Positions 41,767 to 51,179 of a stretch of DNA of 64,000 nt are shown here, piece after piece (the stretch's first letter is position 1; each line of letters starts with the position of its first letter). The notes beneath the pieces are model-generated. The model was not told the origin of the DNA. It was given only the letters and a program-made list of their open reading frames with translations, and ran no database searches. The position numbers and the translations under genes were made by a program. The DNA is taken from the NCBI GenBank assembly GCA_949317995.1, contig OX439036.1, positions 103,337,891 to 103,401,890 of the forward strand, given 5' to 3'. The stretch is from Acholoe squamosa. Its lineage: Eukaryota > Annelida > Polychaeta > Phyllodocida > Polynoidae.

Positions 41767-42492
41767 ATTATTTTGTTAATTTGTGAGACAGTATAAGAAT
41801 TGAATGTTGAGTCATATGTTAGGGAGGATCAGTTTATCAATCCACTGATGCTGAACTGAACTTGTCAGTGGGAATGAAGGTCCTCTCTTTCTTCATTGTT
41901 CACCTAAACGCCCGCATAGCAGAATCCATTTTAATTGGTGGTATTTCATTTGTTCACATGGCTTGAATCATGAATAACATGATATATGGGCAATGACATT
42001 TTAATTTTCACTATGATGGACTTCCATAATACAGGTGGTTTGTGCTGAATGAACAATGAAGAAAATTCAAACCAGAACTTTAATTCATTAAAGTAGGGCC
42101 AGCAGTCTAATTACTGATCTGGTTAGTTTTCATTATATTATCATTATTAAATGTTACAATTAAATATATGTTATATATAGCCATCACATGAAATATGGAA
42201 TATTCAAGTTTACATCAGAATTCATTACTGAGCGGCTCTGAGTGATTGGAATAGGGAGGTGGGGTTGGGGCCATTTTCCTAAAAAAATTTTGAAATTTTC
42301 CATGTCAAAATATTATGCATTCTGGTGACTTCTGTGAATCATTTCATAACTTTGGTTCTATTAGGAATATTTGAAAAATTCTTTCACTGTTAGAAAGCCC
42401 AGAGTCTGAAGACCATTCTGAAGGTAGATGTCGCCATTTTCAAGGCCATTGTCGCCACATTTTGGCTACATGGCGACAGCTGCCCAGCCCTG

Positions 42493-42826
42493 AAGTGGAC
42501 GGAGGCCTATGCGATGCCCAACCAGGAGGCACCTACAGTAGCTAGAGTGGTGATAGAGTAGTTTATTTGCCGGTTTGGCGCGCCGGCGGAGTTGCACACG
42601 GACCAAGGAAAAAAACTTCCAGTCGGGGCTTTTCCGTGAAATGGTAGCACTTCTGGAGGTGAGGCAAACTAGAACGTGTGCTTTCCGACCACAGAGTGAT
42701 GGATTGGTGGAAAGAGCTTCTAGCCACGGTGGTGGCGGAGGACCAGCGTGATTGGGATAGGCGATTACCGTTTGTTATGGCGGCATACCGCTCCTCCGCC
42801 ACTCCTCCACGGGGCTATCTCCCAAC
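42493..42826 (+). pseudogene. pol: gypsy-2 integrase core, second half, frameshifted
   Basis: After the transposon the core resumes with TEAYAMPNQEAPTVARVVIE, then HTDQGK and further on RPQSDGLVERA (second D and E of the DDE triad). An extra A in the A-run near 42609 and another slip near 42720 break the frame. Together with 38478-38668 and 38862-38901 it makes up one integrase core. Confidence 0.8.
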
Positions 42827-43749
42827 ATGCTGATGTTAGGGCGAGAGACGGTTGTTCCACTGCAACTGGTATATCCTTTGGCACCCGATAAAGTTGGAGG
42901 AAGGGGGTACTTGGCAGAACTTCAATCCAATATGGCTGTTGCCTACGCCACGGCAAGGGGGGCTCTGGGTAAATCTACCTGTCGACAGAGACGAAATTAT
43001 GACGCAAGAGCAGCGTTGGCGGAGTTCCTGGAAGGGAGCTATGTCTACTACTACTACCCCCGGCGGAGGAGGGGGCTGACACCGAAGTTGCAGAGTTATT
43101 GGACTGGACCATGGGAGGTGGTGAAGAGACTGGGAGAAGCAGTATACAAGATCAAGAAAGGAAGGACAAGTAGAGTAGTCCACTATGATGCACTCAAGGC
43201 CGTTCCTGATCCACCATTAGTGCAAGAAGGAAGAGAAGAGGGGACGGAGGATGGAGAGTTGAGCCTGTCAGAGACGGGGGAGGACGACTCCGAGGACGAG
43301 GCGGAGAACCGGGGAACCAGCGCCATACGAGCAGTCCTACTGGCGCCAAACCGGGGCACACGGCGTAGATCCAGGAACTTCAAGAGCGGAGTGAGAATGT
43401 CGAAGGAAAGCAAAGACTGGTGTTCAGGATGGATGGAACAGGAGGAAAGGTTACAAAAGGAGGCAGAAATGTCTCATTGGAGGGGAGTAGAGCCAGAGGA
43501 GGAGCCACCCTACGAAGAATTGTCCTTGGACGAGATGGGGCCATCAGACGAGGAGGATGTGGAAGACGAGGAGGAGCTGGCCAGGCGGAGGCGAAATCAT
43601 CTCCAAAACATAGAGATACGCGCAGAAAGGGCTAGGAGGGCCAGGGACCCCAAAAGAAAGAAAATTCTGGCCAAACACCAGGAAAGGTGGAGAATATTCG
43701 AAATGATCGAAGAAGCTGTGTATGATAACCAAGTCAACGAGGAGAGAGA
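42827..43749 (+). CDS. pol: gypsy-2 integrase C-terminus with acidic tail
   Basis: Starts in SPNMLMLGRETVVPL, the usual end of the integrase core. It then passes RRNYDARA, the GPWEVVKRLGEAVYKI fold and VVHYDALK. A long acidic region follows (EDGELSLSETGEDDSEDEAE) and a basic helix. The first ATG (42827) is internal; the real protein is the pol precursor. A SINE interrupts at 43750. If it is removed with one copy of the duplication, the frame is open into the RS-rich segment up to 44647. Confidence 0.85.
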
Positions 43750-43931
43750 GTGAGTGAGTGAGTAATAGATTTTTAACGCCATTTCGACAGCTAAGGTCAT
43801 ATTCATGGCAAGGACGACATTACACAATTTCACAGAGGAATGTGTTGGTGCCCACGCATATGTGCACCACACACATCCGAGGGGATAGGAAAGACGAGAT
43901 ATAGACCCTTTTAAGTGGGCTAGGGAAGCCC
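43750..43931 (-). mobile_element. SINE subfamily B inserted in gypsy-2
   Basis: On minus the 5' module (GGGCTTCCCTAGCCC…ACACATTCCTCTGT) is followed by the B-type half (CATGAATATGACC, AATGGCGTTAAA) and an (ACTC)n tail. ACGAGGAGAGAGA is duplicated at 43737-43749 and 43932-43944. Confidence 0.93.
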
Positions 43932-43944
43932 ACGAGGAGAGAGA

Positions 43945-44647
43945 AGCTAGGCGCGGGGCAAGAGCTCGGCGGGCGGTGGTGCCGCCCGGCGGCGACAGGG
44001 TCAACCACGCTGAGGAAGGGCTGTTAGCGCCCTCTAGCACCGAAGTTACAGGTGGGCGGCGGGAGTCACCAAGCAACGCAATAAACAACTATGATGTAAT
44101 AAAAGGAGAGTCGTTAGAGATAACATGCCACTTCCAGAGTACAATGACGGATGATACCAGACGAGTGGTTTTGAGGGGTGTGGGAGCGAACAAAAGGGAA
44201 GTAGTTCTGCCTGATTATGAGGAGGAGGTAGGCTCCGGCAAAGTTACCTCCACAGTCTCTCACGGTTCTAAAACTAGCTCCGAACACAGGGAAAGCCGCC
44301 GACGGAGGAGAGAAAGAGGGTATTCCCCGCCACATTCTTCGTCCAGCCGGTCCACCAGTGGCCATCAGAGGGAGGGGAGGCGCCCGGAGACGGGAAGCAG
44401 CAGGCGGAGTCGGGAGGAATCAAGCAGTAGTGAGAGTGAGAGAAGCCACCGCCACGAGAGTGGGAGAAGCCACCGCCACGAGACTACTTCAGAGCGCAAG
44501 AGGAAGCGTTCCCACGGGTCCAGCAGCAGTCGGCGGTCGGAGGATAACAACACAGAAGGCCGAGGCGGAGAGTGTGGGAAAGCGAAACTTTCCCACGGCG
44601 GGGGAGACAGAGACGGCCACCAGGCGGAGGGCCTGCCCGCGTCGTGA
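43945..44647 (+). CDS. gypsy-2 RS-rich tail of pol (or separate protein)
   Basis: In frame with the integrase C-terminus once the SINE is removed. Residues from about 44280 on are a dense arginine/serine region (SRRRRRERGYSPPHSSSSRS, later SERSHRHESGRSHRHE and KRKRSHGSSSSRRS), like the RS domains of splicing factors. It ends in TGA at 44645. An internal ATG at 44143 could start a separate 168-residue protein. An RS domain on a retroelement pol is unusual to me; interaction with splicing or nuclear import factors is a guess. Confidence 0.65.
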
Positions 44648-44763
44648 TTGGTCGGCTGGTGGAGGGGGGCGGGGACCCGGCAGCCCCTGAGTTGGATATA
44701 AGCCGCCGACATCCTCCGTCTCAGTCAATTCTGGTCAGCTTTTGGACCACGCCAGAGATAGTC
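44647..44763 (+). promoter_or_regulatory. Candidate internal RNA polymerase II promoter
   Basis: Directly after the pol stop come ATTGG (inverted CCAAT, 44647), a GC box GGGGCGGGG (about 44666), GATATAAG (TATA, 44695) and TCAGTC (initiator-like, A at 44723). TATA-to-initiator distance is about 26 bp. There is no ATG between the putative start and the zinc-finger ORF ATG at 44764. Every part is a sequence match only; no activity is shown. Confidence 0.5.
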
Positions 44764-45288
44764 ATGCCTGTTTTCCAAAACAAAGAGCACAAACCAGTGC
44801 CAACAGAGATGGTGGAGGGGGAGGAGGTACCCCGGTACCGCTGCGAGATCTGCCGACGGGGGAAGGCGGGGAAACAGTGGTTCTTTATGAGGTCAGACGG
44901 CCTCAACAGGCATCTACGTACGCATGCTGAGATGCAGGAGGGATACCGGTGCCCAGGGCCAAAGTGTGACCACATGGTGGCCAAAGCTAGAATAGACGAC
45001 TTACGGCGGCATATCAGCCGCATACACCCTGAAATAGACAATTGGATTCCCCCGGAGGAGAGCCTCATGCTACCACTGGGGAAGGCTGCGGAGTCAGCGG
45101 AGGGGGCAGCCGGCACTTCTACTGACACGTCCCTGGAGAAGGCGGCGGAGGAGCAACAGGAGACCCCAGTTAAATTACCAAAGAAGAGGAGAGGGGGTAG
45201 TGGGGGACGGAAAGCGAAGATACACCGGGCAAGGCAGCTCCACAATGGAACAGCCCAAACCCAGCACTTCAACAGTCGACCAGGGTAG
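44764..45288 (+). CDS. gypsy-2 two-zinc-finger accessory protein
   Basis: 174 codons from an ATG with G at -3. Finger 1: YRCEICRRGK…LNRHLRTH. Finger 2: YRCPGPKCDHMV…LRRHISRIH. Both have C2H2 ligands with family-typical H-x3/4-H ends. The tail is acidic/alanine-rich and then very basic (PKKRRGGSGGRKAK), a likely nuclear signal. It lies between integrase and the 3' LTR, where env would be. A nucleic-acid-binding role, perhaps in transcription or silencing control of the element, is inferred. The ORF upstream in this frame extends to 44572 without ATG. Confidence 0.75.
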   Translation: MPVFQNKEHKPVPTEMVEGEEVPRYRCEICRRGKAGKQWFFMRSDGLNRHLRTHAEMQEGYRCPGPKCDHMVAKARIDDLRRHISRIHPEIDNWIPPEESLMLPLGKAAESAEGAAGTSTDTSLEKAAEEQQETPVKLPKKRRGGSGGRKAKIHRARQLHNGTAQTQHFNSRPG

Positions 45289-46474
45289 CCCACAGGGGTC
45301 TACCTTCTCCACGGCCACATCCCCGGGAGTCTCATTACTGGAGGAGTCAGAAGCCGCCGCCGCCTCCAAATACTTGGAACAGCTGATGGGGTATTCAGAT
45401 GGTGACGCTTCTCCAAAGAGCGGCGTGTCCACTAGGTCCACACGGAGTTCTGGGGGTCAAGGCGTGAAGAGACTGTATGAGCAGGGGACGGAGGGAGCAC
45501 TAGGGTCAGCGGGGAAGAGGGTTAAGAGGACAGGAGGTGAGGCGGCGGGAACAGCGGACGGAGGAGCCGGGCCAAGCACACCCCCGGCCCAAAGTCTTCT
45601 GGCTCTAGCACCCGCCTTAGACTCAGGGGAATTGCAAATCGACGATGAAGTAGCGGCTAAATTAAAATTTGTGATAGGGCTCCTGGTGGAAAAATATGGA
45701 CGGAAAGGGGAGACACCGACTAAGACCCTCCTCCGCATGCAAAGGGATCTCCCACCCGGGACAGTTAGTATAGAGGCATTAGAGAAGGAGTACGAAGAGA
45801 CCAGAAAAGACCAGCCTACTACCAGAACTTCCCTTAAAGTATCTACCTATGAGGACATCTCTGCTACTAGTGGGGAAGACGGGGAGAGTCTGGGTTTAGG
45901 GGGAAATGGGCTGGACTCCTCTCCGGAGAAGGTGGGTCCCTACGAGCTAGTAAACAAGCCCAAGCCTGTAAAAACTGTGACTATAGTGGAACCAACGTCG
46001 CCTGAGAAGGCGGAGGACAGGGGCCCTGAGAAGCCTGACCCGGCAGAGGAAGGGGGTTCAGAGGAGGCGGAGAAGGAGGAGAAGGATGAGACCAATGAGG
46101 AGTCGGAGGAGCAGCCCATTGTTATTCCGCCTTACGTGGAAAGATGTCCTAAGCTCAAAGCCCAGTTCATGGCAGTGATAGAAGATGCGAAGAAAAAGAA
46201 CCAAACAGAGGAGCAGGAGAAGAGAGATAGGAAGAAGCGGCAGAAGGAGGAGGAGCGCAGGCTGGCGGAGGAGCAAAGGCAAGAGAAAGAACGTAAGGAG
46301 GCGGAGGAAAGAAGGCTAGAGGATGAGCGCAGGAAGGCGGAGGAGAAAAGACTGAAAGAGGAGGAGATCAAGAAGGCTGAGATAGAGAAGCAGAGGAGGG
46401 AGGGCACCCCAGAAAAGCCAAAGTCACCTAAAGGAAAATGGGGGGGGGGAAGACCACAAAGAAGAGAAGCCTAG
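45245..46474 (+). CDS. gypsy-2 accessory coiled-coil protein
   Basis: 409 codons from ATG 45245, overlapping the zinc-finger ORF by 44 nt in another frame. The N-terminal half is S/T/G/P-rich. The centre has KLKFVIGLLVEKYGRK. The C-terminal ~110 residues are a highly charged single helix (RRLAEEQRQEKERKEAEERR). It stops shortly after a run of ten G (46440-46449). In the other frame beyond that run, coding continues with KKRSLEALLIEADAE, so the G run may have changed length. I do not recognise the family; gypsy-1 ORF1 has a similar coiled coil. Confidence 0.65.
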   Translation: MEQPKPSTSTVDQGSPQGSTFSTATSPGVSLLEESEAAAASKYLEQLMGYSDGDASPKSGVSTRSTRSSGGQGVKRLYEQGTEGALGSAGKRVKRTGGEAAGTADGGAGPSTPPAQSLLALAPALDSGELQIDDEVAAKLKFVIGLLVEKYGRKGETPTKTLLRMQRDLPPGTVSIEALEKEYEETRKDQPTTRTSLKVSTYEDISATSGEDGESLGLGGNGLDSSPEKVGPYELVNKPKPVKTVTIVEPTSPEKAEDRGPEKPDPAEEGGSEEAEKEEKDETNEESEEQPIVIPPYVERCPKLKAQFMAVIEDAKKKNQTEEQEKRDRKKRQKEEERRLAEEQRQEKERKEAEERRLEDERRKAEEKRLKEEEIKKAEIEKQRREGTPEKPKSPKGKWGGGRPQRREA

Positions 46475-46653
46475 AGGCTCTTTTAATAGAAGCCGATGCA
46501 GAAAGCCAAAATAAAAGTCAGGGACAGCAAGTAGCAAGTAGTGTTGTTCTGCCTAAACTGGACCGCTGTCCAAAGACTGTTAGAGTGGGCCTAGATGGAT
46601 TAGTACTGTGCTCCCCCAGGGGAGAAGGCGGAGACGGTCATGTTAGTGCCTGA
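46438..46653 (+). CDS. gypsy-2 accessory ORF, continuation after G run
   Basis: 71 codons beginning at the G run. RCPKTVRVGLDG echoes ERCPKLKAQF of the preceding ORF. Probably the true continuation of the coiled-coil ORF in an undamaged element. Confidence 0.4.
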   Translation: MGGGKTTKKRSLEALLIEADAESQNKSQGQQVASSVVLPKLDRCPKTVRVGLDGLVLCSPRGEGGDGHVSA

Positions 46654-46987
46654 AGGGGTGGACACCCATGTGGGGGGGATGGACGATTCTGAACCGCCAC
46701 CCATGGTAGACAAGGACAGGGTCCTGGTACTTACTGGTGCTCCCGTGGGGGATATGAAGGAAGGCAGAGTAGCTTCTACCCAAGGAGTAGTAAACATAGA
46801 GGAAGTAGGCCGGCCCAGGGTGGAGAGGTCGGCGGCTGGCGGAGACGGGGTGGCAGAGGCCGCGGAGGAGGGAATGCCGTGGCATGGGGATTACTCCGGA
46901 CCAGCAGAACTACGGAAGTACTCTAAAAGACTGAGGCTGCCGCGGGAACTAGGCCCGGATCTACGAGTTGTGCCAGGGGGTTTGTAG
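46640..46987 (+). CDS. gypsy-2 accessory ORF, 115 codons
   Basis: The ATG overlaps the end of the previous ORF. Moderately acidic, with a basic patch RKYSKRLRLPRE at the end. No domain recognised. It may be an independent small protein or an exon. Confidence 0.35.
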   Translation: MLVPEGVDTHVGGMDDSEPPPMVDKDRVLVLTGAPVGDMKEGRVASTQGVVNIEEVGRPRVERSAAGGDGVAEAAEEGMPWHGDYSGPAELRKYSKRLRLPRELGPDLRVVPGGL

Positions 46988-47505
46988 TCCTCCTCTATAC
47001 AGTCCCTTCACTACCGGGGACTTTGAACTGGTGCAGGTCATAAGGACTCGCTACGGCCAGGGGAACAAGGACGGCTGCTGTGGTCGCTGTGGTCAAAGGT
47101 GGCCCACCAAGCCGGCGCCTACTGGAACTACGGAGGAGGACGAGACGGAGGAGGGCGACGACCAAGAGAGCATGGTAAGTGTATCCCTTTGATGTCTACA
47201 AGGTGGAGGAAGGGCCCAGTACAGGGCTTGGCGGAGGTGCTATCCGGGTCAGAAGCAGGGCTACACAAGTACAGGGAGCTGGGATGCAGGAAGGGTCGTC
47301 ACGAATGGCTAACCAGCACAGGTTAGGCCGAGGACGGAGTAAGGGGGCAACCCGGCGGGGTGGCAGGGCGGAGACGAAGCACTGGCTTGATGGGATTCTG
47401 AACCTTCTTTTCCTGTCTTACCCTGCAGAGTCAGACGGGAGGACGGGGGAGAGCAACCCCAGCTTCCGGGGGAAGCAGACGGCGATCCGGGACGGGAGCG
47501 GAGTA
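46968..47505 (+). CDS. gypsy-2 spliced 3' ORF (candidate)
   Basis: A frame from 46968 runs through CCGRCGQRWPTKPAP and the acidic TTEEDETEEGDD to ATG|GTAAGT at 47174. A strong acceptor (TCTTTTCCTGTCTTACCCTGCAG) ends at 47428. Joining the two keeps an open frame for about 25 codons, giving an R/G/S-rich tail and a stop near 47505. Function unknown. Confidence 0.35.
47175..47428 (+). other. Candidate intron inside gypsy-2
   Basis: Donor GTAAGTG matches the consensus. The acceptor has a pyrimidine tract of about 20 bases before CAG. At 254 nt it is within the host size range. A genomic retroelement copy keeps an intron only if full-length RNA escapes splicing, as with env-type subgenomic messages. 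Confidence 0.45.
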
Positions 47506-47868
47506 GACGAGCGCTCGGGGGGACCGGGCGGAGGCTCCAGGCGGAGTGGGAGATGCTGGACGGAGTTCACCAGTGGGAAGAACCAGGCGGAGTACCTTTT
47601 TGAAACAAGACACTTGACAACGTTTTATTGTATAAATTTTTTAAGGAATATATTTATGTGCTGCATAGGGGACGGCAGTGTGCATGATCTTTTAGAATAG
47701 GCACCACCCGCAGGGGTCGGGGAAAGTAGGACACTGTATAACTATGTTTTTCCTTGCATTTAACGAAGAGACATGGTGTAGTAATGATATTCTAAATTGG
47801 ATACCCATCCGTAGGAGGGTAATATAACACTCTTTTCCCCCGTAATGTTATTGATTAGTTCGGGAGAG
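47429..47868 (+). other. gypsy-2 3' leader to polypurine tract
   Basis: Loses coding character after about 47610 and becomes AT-rich. It ends in CGGGAGAG directly before the 3' LTR, a short polypurine tract. Confidence 0.55.
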
Positions 47869-48256
47869 TGTGGCGTAGACCGAGGGCTTGGCGGGGGAGC
47901 TGAAACCACCCTGGCGTGGGGGCGGCGAGACCGTTAAGCTCGGAGTCATGTCAGAAGCGGACATTGTTTACATGTTGGCGGAGTAGATCCCCCGACGCTG
48001 ACTTGATGGTTCTTCGAGCCAGCGTTGGAGGATATGAAGGTGTATATATATAGGAAAGCGATCCTCCGTCGGACAGTTCGAGTTACGAGCTGGATGGGGA
48101 CGTTCTCCAGGGTTGGCCTTCAGGTATTCACCATAAGACAGCATAAGGACTTAGATGGTGTGGCGAAGACTGCCAGGCAATAAAGTATAAGAGTTGAACA
48201 CAAGTTGGCGGAGTTGGATCATCCTTTATTCATAGGCGGGGTTGGCAAACGCTACA
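47869..48256 (+). repeat. gypsy-2 3' LTR
   Basis: 388 bp, five differences from the 5' LTR (all in the first ~140 bp). Same TATA and polyadenylation signals. Confidence 0.93.
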
Positions 48257-51179
48257 GTATATACTACAGGCATTAATTGGATCCTTGATCATATTATGGA
48301 TTTGAGGGTAATCTTTGATTATCTGATTCTAGTAAGATGCAGCAAAAGTTTAAAAAAAAAGACACCAAAAAATAGGCAGATGTACAGTCCAAGATTCAGA
48401 GAATAAAACAAACAACTGAAAATAACATCCATATTATCAATTATGTTTTGATGGCTGAGGAATGTTTTTAGAAAGATGTATAGTTTCAAGCTTGCTGCAA
48501 TTTTACTGAAGCCGGTAGGTGCATAGGGATGTTTTTATTATATGAGGTAAATATTCCAATGTTAACTAAACCTCAAAGTCCAATCTCATGACTGTTCACA
48601 AATATTTATCATTACAATTCCTGCCTTCTTAGACCCATTTTTGCAAATATATTGATGGTAGAAATTGTAATTTTTGCATTAGCTTGTTGTGACCGTAATT
48701 TGTTAAAAAAACATTTCTATGCTAGTGAGTTCTAATTAGATCAGTCAAGTGTTTGACCAGCTCTGTAGACCTTAATAATTGGAATATCCACAAAAGAAAT
48801 AAAAAGGAATAAATATTTTAAGCAATATATACGGTGGTAGGTATGTAATTAGTGGATGTTTTACACCATTTCAACAGCTAGGGTCGAATACATATGTATA
48901 CGGTGACATTGATGTATGATACATATTATATCCAGCAGTTGACTTTCAAATCATATATATACAAAAACGTGTTTCCTTGAATGAACCTATCTAGAACACA
49001 TAACAGGTGTTTCCTGGATTTACCAGTTTAACACAAGCACTCAGATAATTACAAACTACTGGACTGATGGATGGAGTCAAGCATGGCCGACCTTTATTAT
49101 CTGCACATTCCTTTATGAATTGGTGGCCTAGCCGCCCCTGGAGGGATTATTACCCCTTCCCTCTAACCCTTGTATTCAGTCAGGTAGGGAAGAACCAGGT
49201 CACTGTATCATATAGCAAACTGGGTGGGTGTGGGTCCGTCACGAATCATGATTTGCTTTCAAGAGCCAAAGTATATATCATAATTTTTTCTCTTTTACTT
49301 CTTCTCCAATCTTCTATTACCATCACGTATAACTATCTAACATGTTACATAAATAACAAGTACTCGGAAAGGGGTACAGCAGTTTTACCCTTTAATGGCC
49401 GCAAATGCATCGGTGCATGCCTGTTGGCCATCGTGAAGCAAGTGCACTTGGTGTCTTATGGACGTGCATCAGCGCTATATAGGGTCGGCCTTGTACATCA
49501 TGCTGACTGACAATGTGCATGATGCAGTAATGAACTGTCGGCCTTTTAACTATTTAAGGGTCACTGATGCATCATGCCCATTGGTTGCCATGATGCATGA
49601 ATGCAGCCCTGGCAAGTAACTCACATTCAAGCATCATGACGACCATACGGTATTGATACACAAACTCCCGGAGGGTCGGCATGATGCTCTAATGAAGTGC
49701 TGGCGAACAGTCTCTTCATTTGGGCATCATGACGACCAATAGGCATGATGCACTCCTGCACCAGCGGCCCTTACAGGCTTAAAGAGCTAATAGCCTACCG
49801 TGGGGCCTTTATCTGTATTGGAAATGGGAATTGTTAACAAATTCGTTTACAAGTTCTGTTTCTCAAGGGGTTTTCAAGAGAATAAAATAGTCTATCCTTT
49901 AGACCCAAAGATTATGTAAAATGATCAAACCATCTCCGAATTTTGGCTTTTTCTAAAGCAGCTTTCAAGATAATCTTTGGATTTCCATTACAGGTAAAGA
50001 TTATCTTAAAGTATTTTCATTGACAAAAAAAATCTATTTCTTAAGGGAGATTTGGTCGGACCTAAAAATTTCCTTGAGAACCATAATAATCAAATCATAA
50101 TCGTGAGATGCTTTAAGATAATCTTGAAGGTTCATGTGACATGTGTCAAGTGATAAAATTTAGAATAAACTTTTGGTAAACAATCTTTGGCCTTTCTATA
50201 TAGGTTTTCAAGATTATCTTTGAATTTCCGGTAAGATCTAAGATAATCTTTACCAATCTTCATTTGGCTGAAAAGTCTTTCTTAAGGCTGTTTTGGTCAG
50301 AGCAAAATAGGTGGGACTAAATATATCAAAATGCTTAAAAATGTATATTTCTTAGTATGTTTTGTTTTCAAGTCCATAGAAGTGCTGAAATGAAAAATGT
50401 ATTCATTCATTACACTTTTATCAAGTTCACTATTATTTGTGCTTTAAAGAATACTGGACAATAATCGTTTTAAATTCTTTTAGCCAAATTAGCATGATTG
50501 TGAATGTATATGATGGGGAATATGTGGGAAATGTAAACACGTTTAAAAGAAAATCTTGAGGTATCACATGATTATAGTGTAATAATTGTAAGATATAAGA
50601 TTTCAATGCCATCATAAATTTGTAGTTAACTATATTTTACTGTAGTTTATTTTCTAAGGCATTCTGGAAAGAATAATCATTACAGATTCTAGAGAATTCT
50701 GAAAGATAACCCTACAAAGATCACATGACCAGGGAATTCCCTTCCATTTATGTCACAGGGGTATATCCCCATCAATTATATAAGTTTGGCACAAATTTCA
50801 TTGCACCAAAATTCTCAAAGAAAACTTCTAGATTATTTGAGGTTCAAGATTATTTCAAATAATCTTTTGGAATCCATTTCTGTTTTGCATAAATCATTTC
50901 TCCATTTAGAATTCTCTAAAGAGTGTCAAACGGTAATCGATTTAGAACGGCCTACTCTTTTAAGATCCAACAAATTCGTTTTATAATTTTGAGACATCTA
51001 AAGATTATATAGAATCTTCGTTTTCAAAACAGAAAAAGGCCCCAGGTGACCCTTGTTACCTGGATTTATCAGAGCATAGATCATACTACACCACCCCTCC
51101 TTTCTATGTTCAACACTAGTCGGCACTTGACACCATTGAGAACAGACGCTGTTATTGGAGCAGGAGCAGACTCTCCATC
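48257..51179. other. AT-rich intergenic DNA, no gene seen
   Basis: A degraded SINE-B 3' end (GATGTTTTACACCATTTCAACAGCTAGGGTCG, near 48855). TGATGCA-family pieces at 49510-49620 and 49720-49795. Repeated AAGATTATCTT/AAGATAATCTT words between 49890 and 50300 suggest an old inverted-repeat element. No credible ORF. Confidence 0.5.
49720..49795. repeat. TGATGCA dispersed repeat, inverse of 6842
   Basis: GGCATCATGACGACCAATAG and GCACCAGCGGCCCTTACAG are the reverse complement of the 6842-6912 stretch with few differences. Confidence 0.6.

Larger units (their letters stand above)
38902..42492. mobile_element. 3.6 kb TIR transposon with AAG duplication, in integrase
   Basis: Termini CAGGGCTGGGCA are exactly inverted at the right end. 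The flanking AAG (38899-38901 and 42493-42495) is duplicated. Excision would rejoin the integrase frame in the middle of the core. Inside are degraded LINE coding sequence (39050-39750), a 160-bp MITE (40209-40368) and an (AT)n tract, and no transposase that I recognise. The 3-bp duplication argues against hAT (8 bp); the superfamily is open. Confidence 0.8.
33932..48256 (+). mobile_element. Ty3/gypsy LTR retrotransposon 'gypsy-2', nested insertions
   Basis: LTRs 33932-34319 and 47869-48256 are 388 bp each with five differences. The flanks (GTTAT and GTATA) do not match, so the target duplication has decayed or been lost. Order on plus: acidic N-terminal ORF, Gag core with zinc knuckle, protease, RT, RNase H, integrase with an RS-rich tail, then a ~3.2 kb accessory region. 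Four foreign insertions (36565-36707, 38669-38848, 38902-42492, 43750-43931) add about 4.1 kb, so the original element was about 10.2 kb. The strand is strikingly rich in the word GGCGGAG. Stops at 34910, 37503 and 38451 and small frame breaks in integrase also mark decay. Confidence 0.95.

Noticed and set aside
38902-42492. Calling the 3.6 kb element hAT from its CAGGG end
   Set aside because: hAT elements make 8-bp duplications; the flanks here (…ACCAAG and AAGTGG…) share only AAG, and frame restoration in integrase supports 3 bp.
44365-44728. Minus-strand ORFs opposite the RS-rich region and zinc-finger start
   Set aside because: Antisense shadows of a compositionally biased sense ORF; no motif of their own.
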